Assembly (NCBI GenBank): GCA_905178155.1
Contig: CAJINV010000022.1
Coordinates: forward strand, 527,458-591,457
Length of the DNA: 64,000 nt
Reading direction: 5' to 3'
DNA from: Amoebophrya sp. A120
Taxonomy: Eukaryota > Sar > Dinophyceae > Syndiniales > Amoebophryaceae
Of this stretch, positions 20,924 through 32,715 are shown in pieces (within the stretch, counting starts at the first letter, position 1; every line of letters begins with the position of its first letter). The notes beneath the pieces are model-generated. The model searched no databases, was not told where the DNA came from, and saw only the letters and a list, made by a program, of their open reading frames with translations. A program made the translations under genes and the position numbers.

Positions 20924-22450
20924 AGAACTGCAGGGATTTCGATTGGGGTGCGAAAGCTGCGCGAACAATAGGACAGCTATAAGATGAATCCTTGATGGTA
21001 CTATCGAACCGTGTTGCTTCTGTCTACTGCATGTGAGCTCGGCTTGTGATGTCATGTGCATTTTTTTTTTTTTTTGTTATGCAAGAAAACTTAAACGACG
21101 CCTCTACAAAGCTAATATCGAATCCACAGGTTGTACTTCTGTCTCCTGTTCTTTTCCTTCAAACTCTGCGCTTCACGAGGCGGATCGCGGTCGCTGCACA
21201 AAAAGATTTTATCGAACGGATGCGCGAGTAGCTAGAAATCGGAAAAGGGAAGAATCATTTGGGACACTACGACAACCTTCGTCAACCGCGCGTCAATATT
21301 GCCAGGAATTTCTGCATACGACTTCTTCTGCAATATACAACACACGATATTATTCTTCTAGTTGTGCATTTTTTGGTTGGACAACGAGCGATGATATAGC
21401 AATAGAAAACTACACAGAAGGACTCATTTTTGTTGTGCAAGAGGTGAAACCTCACTTCTTTGTTTTTTACACTATTAAAAATCGAAAGTCAAGTCAAAAT
21501 CTCCTTGGAGTACCGATAAGACTGCGATTACAGACTGACCCAATCCCCATGACTTACCTTTTACAAAAAACTTCAAAAAAAGCAGAAAACCATAAAACAA
21601 GAACGAACGGCCATCAGATTGCAGGTGGAATCTGTGGCCCTGAGATCATCAACTACAAGTGTGTCATCGCAATAGTAGGCGGCGCTGCTGTCGTGTTCAG
21701 AAATAGCTCTGTAGGTGCTCCATTCCTTTGGAAGGATCGAAAAAAAAAACACTTTCTGACTGCTCACGCATGGTTCTTTTGCGAGAACTGCAACCATTCC
21801 GACCTCAGAAGTTCAAGAAGATTTACAATCTACTCTCTACTGTACTTTATTTGCGTGTGAAACAGCATGAGCCAAGGTCTCAATCAGCACTGATGAAAAT
21901 TCAGACCTTTTTTTTATTTCTTAGGGTACAAGAACGACAAGTTCTTGAAGGCCATAAAAAACAACTATGCGGAATTCTCCAAAACTTTATATCTTCCCAA
22001 TGGCACAGGAAGGAACAGAACGTCTGCGTAGCATGTGCGCAGCACCACGACTATGGGTGCTAGATGTACTCGGAAGTAAACATTAATTTTTTGCAAGGAC
22101 GGGGTAATAAGTTCAGTAGCAATCATAGGATCCGCCTGTAACTGATAGTGAAAAGCTACCGTCTGTTGACAGGTTGAGGTGAGGCAGACTTTTGCCACAG
22201 AACCCACTTGGGCGATGAAGTAGTGTTGGATCATGACTATCATGATAGAATGAATCTCCAAGATGTAGTTGACCACGCGCAGCAAAAATCACTTCCTGGT
22301 ACTGGTCTTCTCGAGGATAATTCCGGCGGCCCTGACGGACACATTCCCGTGGCCAGCGTCTGTGCACTAGCAGCTTCAAGCCCAACAGTCATAATTCTTG
22401 CGGAAAAATAGCATGACAAAAAACGAAAACCACACTTCCTCGCAGTCAAC
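20924..22450. other. Region upstream of gene 4
   Basis: A long open frame starting with GTG exists at 21033-21860, but it has no homology and a composition unlike the true genes here. From about 22100 the sequence resembles 33080-33356, so the block duplication includes the 5' flank of the kinase genes. Confidence 0.4.
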
Positions 22451-25400
22451 ATGGAGCAGCAAGAGAGCGACGAAGCCTTGCTGCCCTCTTTTGCACCGGA
22501 TGAGTTCTATGGCGATGATCATGTGGCGCAAGGGAAAAGCCATCCCCACCGCAGTTCCCTCTCTCCTCCCGTTGCGACGCGGAAAACAACGCTTTCGAAA
22601 AACCCCCACTGTTCTTCCGGGTCCCCGGAAGATCTCCACGAGCCCCCCGTCCGGCAAAATGAAAATAGCCTGTCGCCAGCATTCTCCTCCAATGCATGCC
22701 ACACAAACGACTCTGCAGAGCGGGACCGACGGCGGCCGCCTGCCACAACAGACGATAACCAGGGCGACGGTGACATCATCTCCGAGGCGGATGAAGCAGC
22801 TCTGGCAGAACCCGCTGGGGCTGTGGCCTCATCACCTCCGTGCGAGGACCGTGCGGTAGCATCTTCTCAGCGGTCGAAAACCTTCTCCATTCACGACCTT
22901 TCCTTCACCATTGGGGATCTGATCGGGCGTGGCGGCTTTGCAGAGGTCTACCAAGCGAAGAGGGACGATAAGAAATTCGCCTTGAAAATTGTTTCCGCAC
23001 AAAATAAGCGTCGTTTGATGCAGTTTCAGCAAGAAGCAGTTTTGCTCTATGGATTGCAAATATGTCTGGGTCTGGAAGAGTGCAAGTTGTCATGCTAGAT
23101 CTGAATCATACAAAATTCTGTGTTGCATGATTACCAATAAAAAGCTGTTCACTTTTGAGAAGGCCGCGAGGCACTTTCTTATGCGGAAAAGGCATGGTAA
23201 AGATCTCACACAATCTGTGATGCTAGGGCATGCATCACAGACCTCACACGTTATGGAAAACGTGCATTACAAACCTGGAAATCTTCCAGACCCAGATATT
23301 TTTGCAGTTGATATGCTCGAGAACCTGACGAAAAAGGACAAGATATCCAGAGGAAAAACGTTCCCGACCCAGAGTTGTCATGCGCAATGGCATGTCTATA
23401 TCTAAAATTTTTCTACTTAACGCAACCCCATGAGAAGCGTTTTTTCATGTTGTCTGGGACTTTGTCATGTCAGAATCAGGATTAGAATACGAAGATGGAT
23501 CGATTTTTTATGCGGCTTTTCTAGCTAAACACGATCACCATCACACTAAAGACCCCAAGCTTGTCATGTGCAACAGCCAAAAGTTCTTGATTTGTGTTGC
23601 AAAGTCCCAATATACTTGACTCTGGGGTGGGGACGTTTGTCCACAGGATACAAGACAGGGAGAAAGCACGTCGTGCACTGTTTTGGCTCTTACTGTGACG
23701 TCGCCAACTTGCGGATCCACATCTTGCTATGCTCTGCAAAAGTATCGTACTCGTACTAATTGCAATCATGCATGACAAATCTTGTTTCTTAGCCAAATCA
23801 GCATTTACAAACTCCATTTCTCCTTCTGAGAAAATTTGTATTGCGATTTGTACTAGTACGTTTCTTTTGCACAGGATACTTGCTGGAATTTGCCGATTGC
23901 GACTTCGAGGCCTATCATCGGAGCTTCGTCACGAAAGTGACTCATGTGCCGACTCTTGAAGATGCCGATCCCGATGCTGGGGCCAGCCCAGGTGGGAGAG
24001 GACCACGACACACCAGAGCCTGTTCACGGAATAAAACGAAATTCTTCATGCCTTTAAACACGATTCTGCATTGCGGAAAGCAGATGGCGGCTGCGGTCGC
24101 CTTTATTCACAGCAAGAACATCGTGCACTTTGATTTGAAGCCCGCAAACTTTCTCATGTTTGAAAACAAGCAGAAAATCAAGCTGTCCGACTTCGGGCTG
24201 GCGAGGGAGGTCGAGCAAGATAAATCCCATATCAGCCGGTTTGGGCAGTGCGGCACAATCTTATACATGGCTCCGGAGGCCTTCCACCAGGGCGAGCAGT
24301 ACGAATCCAGTATGAAAATGAAGCCGGAAACGGATATTTGGTCCCTTGGAATCATACTGTACGCGATGATCTACGAAAAGCCGCCGCACGCGTATTTGTT
24401 CAACCAACCAGGGGGAGGCAATCGGGTGATGTTCTGCATCGTCGACCCTTTCATGGAAATCCAGTATCCGGACAAGTTCTGCGCCTTCACACAAGACATT
24501 TTAGAAGACGGCCTCGCAGATTTCGAAGGCAAGAGGCTGGAGCATTTGCTGTATTTGGTGCAATTCTGTCTCGCACGGGAAGTCGCAGACAGGATCACTG
24601 CCTTTGATTTAGAAAAAGAGCTGGTCGGACTGGAGGTGGTGAGCGAACGCAGGTTGTTGCGGATCGACAACCGAACTGGGGGCGTAGGGGGCGAAGATCT
24701 GTTGCATGGCAAGCAAGGATCAGGGCCAAAGCAAAATGGCACGTCTAATGCGAGGACCCGCACAACAACGGCGGAGGGGTCGGAGTCCTCGGGTTTGTCC
24801 AACAATAGCGGCCGCGATGCTGCTTCCCCTGCGAAGCTAGATTTCCAGTTTCGCACAGCGTTGATTAGGCCGATTCCGGGAAGCACGGCAACGGTGTTGC
24901 ATCGAAAGCACATTCCGGAGGTAGCGGTTTCTCGGTCTGGTTCACGGCCTACTTCGGAAAGCGGATTCATTTCCCCTCCGGAGAAAGCCACCCCTGCGCA
25001 AGAGAGCGAAATATTATCACCAATTGCACCCACCGTGCAACAAGAACAGCACCTTTCAGAATCGATGCTTCGCAGATCCGAGGACGAGGAAGCTGGGAGG
25101 CAGCAGTTGCTGCTACAAGGGAAAATGCCGCCCTCCAATTGTGCAAAAGGCTCCGAACAAGTGGATCTCGATCCGGAACAAGCACCGCTGATCGATACCG
25201 AAAAACAAGACCTATTCGCGGTCGGAAATGGCTCTACGGGACAACACGATGCGGCCGCACCAGACGCTCGTCATGTCGATGCACCTTTCTGGAGCAGCAT
25301 TGCTGGGAAAGCTATCATTTCTGCTCTTCTCCTGGCTATCGGCATTAGCACTGCTGTATCTATCGGAATATTTGGGACAAACACGGCGACGTCGTCGAAT

Positions 25401-27326
25401 TCTGGCGCAGCGAATCAACAACTCAATTTCGGCGGCAACAACGCGTTATTTCCGCCCGGAATACTAAGACCAAATGATATAGTTTTCGTAAAAAATGGGA
25501 ACGGGACCATGTTCGGAGCGACAGGTGGACGAAATGTCGGCGGCAACGGCTACGGGACTTGTAGCTCTACAGACATCCAGCCCGTGGTAGCCAGGCCTCA
25601 TACTGCGTTTTTGCCGCCGTCGAGTCCCAGTTCCTGGAGTCCGGGGCAGGAGATCGAAGCAGGTCATGGGGATGCAGGCAGTCCAAGCAGCCGCCCACAT
25701 GTTGGTGCACAAGAAACAACCACGCAACAAATAAATGCGGCCCGCCCGGCCACGTCAATCGCAGCTCCGCCAGCTGGGATTTCCCTTGGAAATATCGGAC
25801 CAACTGTAGGCTCACCCTCTCCCCCAAATGGCAGCGTGCCTGTCAGCACAGCTGCTCCGTCGGTCGTGCCAGGGGGCTTACGTGTATCGCCAGCACATCT
25901 TCAAGGAAGGACTGCAATCACGCCACAGCCCAGGCAGTCTCCGGCCTCCGAGCCCCCTGCTCCTTCTGCTCCTTCAGTGGTACTGCCGCCAGTAGTACCT
26001 CCTGGTGGAAACGATCCGCACGAACCCTTACCGACCCAACCGGTGGGCGCGTCTTCGGCGCCTCCCTCCCACATCGGAGTCGCGACGACGGCTGTGAGCG
26101 AGCAGTTGCAGACCGCGTTTTCGCCGCCGAGTCCGAGTGTTCTCAGCCCGGGTCAGAGCGGAGACGGAGATGCCGATGCGGGGGGCAACGGAAATGGAGG
26201 TGCTGACGGTGCGGGCACTGGCTTTAATAATAGCAGCAGCGACCTTGGAACTGACAACAGCAATGGTGGCCGTCCGCTATATGATGCACAAGAAACCACA
26301 CAACCAACCACAGCCCCGGCATCGAGCCCCCCTGTTGCAGCTCTCGTATCAGTTGGGAATCATACTGAAACCGGAGAGACCGCCAGCCCTCCTCTCGTCA
26401 ATGGTAACCTGCCTGTCACAGCTGGTTCTGCTGTGGAGGTTCGTGCAGGTTTATCAACAGAACCAGGCACGGGCGATTCTTATCGCGAAATCCTTCGTGA
26501 GATGAATGCACGCAGGTTTATCGAAAATCTCAGGCGCGCGGTGGCTCTCAGGCGCGCTGATGTGCACTGCCGGAGCCGTTGTGGCGGAGCCGGAGGTGCC
26601 AGCAGCGAGCTATATCAGGAAGAGTCTTTGGCAGGGCCAAGCGGAACTTCTCCATCGCTGCCAGCCGGAGCCACGATACTTACTGCCGACTCACCAACAC
26701 GAGAACCGGACGGCCCCGCATCAAACCCACCTGCAGCAGCTCCAGTCCCAGATGGGAATGATATTGGAAACGGAGGAGGTCCTGCTAGCTCTCCTCTCGT
26801 CAATGGTAACCTGCCTGTCACAGCTGGTTCTGCTGTGGAGGTTCGTGCAGGTTTATCAACAGAACCAGGCACGGGCGATGCTGATGACGAAATTCGTCGT
26901 GAGATCGCGCTATGCCGTCCGCGCAAGTTTATCGACAAGGTCAGGCGCGCGCGCGCGCGCCGATCGGGTTCTGATGTGCACTGCCGGAGCCGTTGTGGCG
27001 GAGGTGCTAGCAGCGAGCTATATCATGGCGGCCCTCAGTTTCATGAAGACCCGGTGCAGCGATTCGCGCAGAGGTACACGTGCTCGATCTGTTCGGACTC
27101 CCCACTGCAACTGCCGCAGGAGGTGCAGCAAAGGTTGGGAGCTCCGAGGAACTCCCGCACTCGTGGTCCTGCATACGAGACGAAATCGCTAGCGGTGCTG
27201 CCTTGTGGGCACACCTTCTGTGAGGGTTGCATCGGATACTGGACGCACAATCACCCTAGTTGCGCCTTCTGTCGCTGTAGCATTCCCCGTATGAGAGTGC
27301 ACAAGAACCCCCATTTACTTAAGTAA
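22451..27326 (+). CDS. Gene 4: MPS1/TTK-like kinase, TM, Pro/Ser-rich region, C-terminal RING
   Basis: Exons 22451-23047, 23319-23343, 23656-23727 and 23884-27326 give 4137 nt (1378 aa). The kinase domain (about 145-430) has glycine loop GRGGFAEVY, ATP lysine in FALKIV, catalytic loop HFDLKPANF (a non-RD kinase), SDFGLA and YMAPEAF. The HxDLKPANFL and DIWSLGIILYAMIYEK segments resemble MPS1/TTK kinases. A juxtamembrane motif (RPIPGSTATVLHRKHIP) precedes one hydrophobic helix (IISALLLAIGISTAVSIGI, about 700-720). Then come some 570 residues rich in P/S/T/G/A with an internal duplication (26385-26630 and 26790-27030). The last 80 residues form a RING finger: CSIC, then CGHTFCEGC, then CAFC. All catalytic kinase residues are present. 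No signal peptide. Confidence 0.88.
23048..23313 (+). mobile_element. Introner, family B (gene 4 intron 1)
   Basis: TSD TGCTC. Gene 7 reads AVLLENLTKKD without interruption here, which fixes the splice position. Identical to 33963-34228. Confidence 0.95.
23344..23649 (+). mobile_element. Introner, family C (gene 4 intron 2)
   Basis: TATCCAGAGGAAAAACGTTC...GACGTTTGTCCACAGGAT; TSD ACAAGA. Absent from gene 7. Confidence 0.93.
23728..23878 (+). mobile_element. Introner, family A (gene 4 intron 3)
   Basis: TATGCTCTGCAAAAGTATCG...CTTTTGCACAGGATA; TSD CTTGC. Gene 7 reads ILLEFADCDFEAYH straight through this site. Confidence 0.95.
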
Positions 27327-27565
27327 CATTGTCCCCCGCTTTATGTATCAGTTTGGAAGAAAAGCAGCCGCAACAGAAACAAAGTATAGAATTTTTGTAG
27401 CTTCTGCATGCCAAATACAAATTGAAGTATACTTATGCGCGCGGCCTGTAGTACAACGGATAGATACAATTACTTGGGTTCTCCTGGTCGTGCCCTAATT
27501 CATTATTGTCACACCCATTGATGTATATATAGCGGGGATGTGAAGAGGCTGCACTAGTATGAGTA
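27327..27565. other. Intergenic between gene 4 and the minus-strand gene
   Basis: Short converging 3' flank; nothing specific was recognised. Confidence 0.4.
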
Positions 27566-28979
27566 CCTGCAGTTGCGTTTGTCTTGCATGACGACAATAA
27601 AGGTGGGACGATCCCCGGACCGCATGAGGAGTTCATCTTGTGCACTCGGATACCCCGTGCCAAACGTGAACGTGTCGAGCTGAACGACGGTGCCAGCGAG
27701 TTTTACTTTGATCCCTCCTACCATGCGCGCTGTGTTTATCCAAGGAAAAAAGTGTAGTGTAAGTGTAACTTTTTTGCAGGAACAGCATCACATGACAGAG
27801 AAATAAACCTGTCATGCGTAGCTAGTAAGCGAAAACACGTCTTAAAATAGCCTTTGACGCATATAATCCAGCATGACAAGTGTAACTGTGTCGCAGCCTC
27901 TGCAAGACAAAGTTACACTTACACAGTTTTTCTCTTGCATAGTGTTCCACGTTACGAGGCACCACGTGGTAGTGGGCAATACGCAGGCGCTAATCGTTAT
28001 GGGTGTGGCAGGATCAAAATTGACAAAGTCGAAAAATTTGTATATGCATAGAATGTAGGGCACGCGTGGCCTGTGTTGGGGAGCAGGCAAATGAGTCCGA
28101 TTGCAATCCTGCCTGTTTAGGGGTAATACGCAATGTGCTGCCAGAGTAGCATGACAGGAGTAGTCTTCTTTGCCCAAACAGCACGACAGATTGCATTGTG
28201 GTGCTCCCGAATAAATTTGTCATGCGCCGCTTGCAAAGAAACAAACTGAGGCTCCAACTGGTATCGATTTTACACGACATGCATCACAAGTTTTATTTTG
28301 ATTATTGTCAATTTATTCGATTCTGACACTTCCATAATCGTGTTGTGCGCTTGAAATTCAATATCTACAAGCGTGACCACACGGATGAAGTCGAGGGGGC
28401 TCGTTCCCGGGGGCACGTGGAACTGGTGCAGCCGCAGGCGTGCGAGGGTCATCATCGTACTAACAGTGGACACCCCGCACCAGGAAAGACTACATTCACA
28501 CCAAAAGTTGAAATCGAAGAGCGCCGAGCCATTTCGTCAGCGGACCACACCAGCACAACTGAAGATGGGAATGAATTCCATCTAAAGTGGACAAACAGGA
28601 GGGAGCAGGAAGGGTCTGCTACTGAGAGGAAAAATCCCCTCTCCCCATATCAAAAATGTGATGCAGATTTGTGGTCACAAATCAGCTTTGTCATGCTAGA
28701 AGGGAAAAGATGCGGACTGTAGTGCTGGGCTGCGTGGGACAGCCGTGCATCTTCAGCATCACAGGAGGCAGCTGGAAGTGGGAAACAGCATAACAAACTG
28801 CCTCCAATCGAGGCCACAACTACGCCTCTTCGCCTTCTAGCAATACAAGTCGATTTGTGTACTCACATACAGCATCACAAATTTCGCTTTTGATATGGGG
28901 AGGGGGGATTTTTCCTCGCGATATCTGCGTCTGCTGGCCAGCAGGGCGAGCGCGAGATGACTCTGATAAGACAGATCAT
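27566..28979 (-). CDS. Minus-strand hypothetical gene with 3 introners, possibly broken
   Basis: On the minus strand, coding-like sequence runs from an ATG at 28979 to a stop near 27566. It is interrupted by introners at 28620-28923, about 28018-28325 and 27737-27941, each with matching flanks. Joined segments read sensibly across elements two and three (EVSDPATPITISACVLP, then TTTWCLVTWNTARMVGG, then LDTFTFGTGYPSAQDELL). Between about 28460 and 28490 the frame must change with no element visible, so there is either an unrecognised intron or a frameshift. No known domain is apparent. It sits between the RING kinase gene and the tail fossil of block 1. Confidence 0.4.
27737..27941 (-). mobile_element. 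Introner, family D (minus-strand gene)
   Basis: Plus-strand ends TATCCAAGGAAAAAAGTGTA and CAGTTTTTCTCTTGCATA, with GTGTAAGTGTAAC inside; TSD GTGTT perfect. Confidence 0.88.
28018..28325 (-). mobile_element. Introner, family K (minus-strand gene)
   Basis: Ends share ATCAAAATTGACAAAGTC and a degenerate complement. TSD about GATC/GAATC. Excision gives GTG TCA GAT CCT on the minus strand. Ends less certain than in other families. Confidence 0.6.
28620..28923 (-). mobile_element. Introner, family E (minus-strand gene)
   Basis: TACTGAGAGGAAAAATCCCC...GGGGATTTTTCCTCGCGATA; TSD TCTGC perfect. Confidence 0.88.
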
Positions 28980-29419
28980 GTTCTAGAAAGAGGGTGGGCC
29001 TGCTGGTTCGTTATAAGTACTCGTCACAACCGGAAGTACTTACACCATTCAGATTTATTGTAGGATTTTTACTGGAAGCAATTTAGCATGTGCATGATAA
29101 GCATATCACGTACTTATCTTGACCAAGAACACACTCCTCACTACTACGGCAGGAGATTGGAGCAAAGAACTACGACCAGCTTTTTATTCAATAAGCATCT
29201 TCTACTTTGCTTCGTAAAGAAATATAGGTGTTAAACTTTCAAAAGGATTAGGGCACGGTGGCATATGCAATCATATTTACACATCTCTTCAAAAATGAAT
29301 AGTAAGTGTCTGAGTGCGATCGAGCAATTGGGACAAGGGCAAGGGAGTTCTGATGCCGATGAGGCCACGTGTCCCTACCGAATGGTGGATCAATTACTCG
29401 TCCGCGTCCGCCAACGGCA
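28980..29419. other. Region between the minus-strand gene and the tail fossil
   Basis: No supported gene or element. It presumably holds the promoter of the minus-strand gene. Confidence 0.35.
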
Positions 29420-30420
29420 AGGGCAACGAAGTTCTGAAAGTGCGGTCGCGATACATACGTCCGGTTTACAAGCACGAGACCGGGACGGTAGTGCAGTTAT
29501 TCCTCACTCGAAGTCAGGCCCAGCCTCCACGCTCGCTGTTGCCGCTCCTCCTCCACCCCCTCCCCAGCCACCGGGACTACCGCCGGCCGTAGCGAATAAC
29601 GTGTGGGAAGAGTAGCGGCCTGGCGAAGCGCCTGTTCCAATAACGCTCTCCGCAGAGAGGTCGACACCGAATGCCGCGCAGGCAGACACGAACATTTCGC
29701 ATGTATCGAGCGCAAGCTCAATCGCACCACAGGCAAGTCAAAGTCCTGCCTCGCCTAGTGTTCAATCCGTACCGCCAACAAGTAGCAGGGGTGCACCGAC
29801 CGAAGCCGGACCGGCAGCCGCACCGCCTGCAAACAGGGTTGAGCATGACGAAGAAAGGGGTCTCTGTACGATCGATTAAGCAGTTGCCCACCAGCGGCGG
29901 GCACACAAAATATTTCAAGCGGTCGAACGGCGGCAATATAGAATTGAGTATGATCGAGCCTTGAAAAGATATGAAGCTGCCTGCCAGCGGGGGCGGCAAC
30001 AGCCGACACAAATAATTCACCGACCTCAATCCCAGCAGTGGCAAGGCAGCGTCTACCAAATTCTTCGGACCGCAATCTTCGGGCCGCAACGCTGCCAAAC
30101 TGAGACAAGAACAATTTCGGGCGAGTGATCTAATGCAGTGCGCCGTCGATCGCGTTGCCATCGTTGCTGCGACATTTGCATTTTTACAGCTGGACAAGGT
30201 CGCGCGGGAAGGAGTGCCACTTCCTTCTCCTCCTTCTCTTCGCTTGCTCCGCGCACCGAGACACTGAAGAAGTGACTTCCTTCGCCATTCCGGTGTCGAA
30301 ACTGACAAAAGATGTGCCAAGTCACAATACAACGCGCAGTATTTCTCTCTCGGACCGTGGTGGCAGAATTTCTCTAGGTCTGGTCCCAACGAACATGAAC
30401 ATGCACGACAGCACCCACTT
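29420..30420 (+). pseudogene. Fossil of a gene 5-like kinase tail
   Basis: The translation from about 29440 matches the Pro/Ser-rich region of gene 5 (AVAIHTSGL..GSAVIP, SKSGPAST, then PPPPPPQP versus gene 5 AVAINTAGL, GSAVIPLSKPGP). It has in-frame stops at about 29613 and 29877. A further coding-like stretch (RRQYRIEYDRALKRYEA) runs to a stop near 30130. Part of 30290-30400 resembles 46030-46130 (KL-KDV, then ISLSD-GGR). No kinase domain lies in front. This is probably the relic of an older tail of the block 1 kinase. Confidence 0.6.
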
Positions 30421-31450
30421 TCAAACTCGATTACTCTTTTCATTTTTTCGGCCACCCGACGTTGTAAGGTGGCGGTGGCGACTTTTTTTTTACCATGTTC
30501 GCCAAAATGTTCGAACGAGCCATGCGCAAGAATGGCCACAAAACTATAAATAGAACGATGATGCTCGCGACCGCGACGTGCCTGTAGTAGCAGCCATTGC
30601 GTGACCGCGCTGCGGGCAGTCGTGTTTTGATGACAATGCAGCAACGCATAAACCAATAATTACAATTTTTTTGAGCAGCGTCGCCGCCGCTCCCTCTCGG
30701 AAAAGAAATAAAATTTTTATCTGCAACACAATTTAGCACTTTTGTCTCGTGCAAGAAATTGCCTGACATTTTTTTTTCACCGGGATTACGGACTGCTCCG
30801 TAAATGTACGATTCTCTAGACTGTTTATTTCAATCTGTAAATAAAATATTTATAGACAAAAGAAAGTATGAATAAGCATTGAATCTTAGCGCCCCAGCAT
30901 CGACAGTCGAGTGCGAGGCATCCTATGCAGCCGTGATTTAGCAGGCAGCAGCTGCAGCTGACTTTTTACTTTTATACTTTTTGTAGACGAAGCCCGTTTT
31001 TACATATTTGTATATCCACTCACCCACACCAAATATCTCGCGCCTAATCGGCAGAAAGATCCAATCAGCGCCCGGCCGGTCCCGGAATCCTTCTTTTCGC
31101 ATCAGTATCTATTCAAGGAACGCAAAACCAAAAACAAACGGGCGACCGATACGTCGACGAAGCGCACATACAGCTGCGCGTACTTCTACAATAAGATAAA
31201 AGCGACTACAAGATGAACTACATGAAAGATGAAATGACTTATGAGCGATAGGGGTGGAAGTTTAACGTCCGGCACTAGCGCACATTAGTGTGAGGCTGTC
31301 ACAATTTTGAGTGCGATAAATTGTGTTCCGCTGCGAAGAGGTAGCAGCCGCAGCCGTAGTAACGAGTTTGGGTGTGCTGCTTTTTGCGATAGAAGTGTTT
31401 TGGCAGTTTCTCCGATTACGCAGAGGAAGGGACCAAGCGTGTGGGGGTGC
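30421..31450. other. Duplicated non-coding flank of block 1
   Basis: Sequence around 30600-31250 resembles about 46300-47090, including the shared stretch CGCCCCAGCATCGACAGTCG. It marks the downstream limit of the block duplication. No gene seen. Confidence 0.6.
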
Positions 31451-31454
31451 TGGT

Positions 31455-32715
31455 CTCGATATCTTTATACAAGCATTCTTTCCTGCCCTTCCCAGCATGC
31501 TATGCTACTCCGAAAGTTGCAGTTCTTCCATGTTGGGGGGACTTTTGTTGCGCTACAGGGCGAACCGCCAGAAATTGCCAAAGGCGGAAAAAGCATTCTT
31601 CCACGCCGTTCCCCGCATGCTATGCTGCTCCGAAAGTTGCAATTTTTGTTCTTCCATGGAGGCATTTGTGTTGGGCACACGGCGAACCACCAGTAATTTC
31701 TAAGTAGGGAAAAAGCATTCTTCCACGCCCTTCGCAGCATGCTATGCTGCTCCGAAAGTTGCAATTCTTCCATGAGTGGGATTTGTGTTGGGCTAAAGGG
31801 CGAATCACCAGTAATTTTGAAGTAGGGAAAAGGCATTCTTCAACGCCGTTCCCCGCATGCTATGCTGCTCCGAAAGTTGCAATTCTTCCATGAGTGGGAT
31901 TTGTGTTGGGCTAAAGGGCGAATCACCAGTAATTTTTAAGTAGGGAAAAAGCATTCTTCCACGCCGTTCCCTGCATGCTATGCTGCTCCGACAGTTGCAA
32001 TACTTCCATGGGTGGCATTTGTGTCGGGCTACAGGGCGAATCACCAGTAATTTCTAAGTAGGGAAAAAGCACTCTTCCACGCCCTTCGCAGCATACTATG
32101 CTGCTCCGAAAGTTGCAATTCTTCCATGGATGGGATTTGTGTTGGGCTAAAGGGCGAATCTCCAGAAATTTCCAAATAGGGAAAAAGCATTCTTCCACGC
32201 CCTTCGCGTTCGCAGCATGCTATGCTGCTCCGAAAGTTGCAATTCTTCCATGAGTTGGTTTTGTGTTGGGCTAAAGGGCGAACCACCAGAAATTTCTCAG
32301 TAGGGAAAAAGCATTCTTCCACGCCCTTGGCAGCATGCTATGCTGCTCCAAAAGTTGCAATTCTTCCATGAGTGGGATTTGTCTTGGGCTAAAGGGCGAA
32401 TCACCAGTAATTTTTATCTAGGGAAAAACCATTCTTCCACGCCCTTCGCAGCATGCTATACTGCGCCGAAAGTTGCAGTTCTTCCATGGGTGGGATTTGT
32501 GTTGGGCTAAAGGGCGAACCACCAGTAATTTCTAAGTAGGGAAAAAGCATTCTTCCACGCCCTTCGCAGCATGCTATGCTGCTCCGAAAGTTGCAATCCT
32601 TCCATGAGGGGGATTTGTGCTGGGCTACAGGGCGAACCACCCGTAATTTCTAAGTAGGGAAAAAGCATTCTTCCAAGCCCTTCCCAGCATTCTATGCTGC
32701 TCCGAAACTTGCAAA
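31455..32715 (+). repeat. About 119-bp tandem repeat, some 10-11 copies
   Basis: Each unit contains GCATGCTATGCTGCTCCGAA, then GTTGCAATTCTTCCATG, then GGGAAAAAGCATTCTTCCA. Copies are roughly 116-123 bp apart and moderately diverged, unlike the uniform 133-bp satellite. Long minus-strand frames across it are repeat artefacts. Confidence 0.9.

Noticed and set aside
21033-21860. 275-codon open frame
   Set aside because: GTG start, no homology, poly-T rich beginning and composition unlike the supported genes. Possible but unsupported.
23841-23883. Gene 4 starting at an ATG inside the introner (1161-aa frame)
   Set aside because: That ATG lies in a mobile element. Joining the upstream exons restores the complete kinase N-lobe as in gene 7.
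24371-25138. 255-aa frame antisense to the kinase gene
   Set aside because: Mirror of a coding exon with biased codon use; no independent signal.
31465-32640. Repeated minus-strand frames of 62-123 aa
   Set aside because: Products of the 119-bp tandem repeat.
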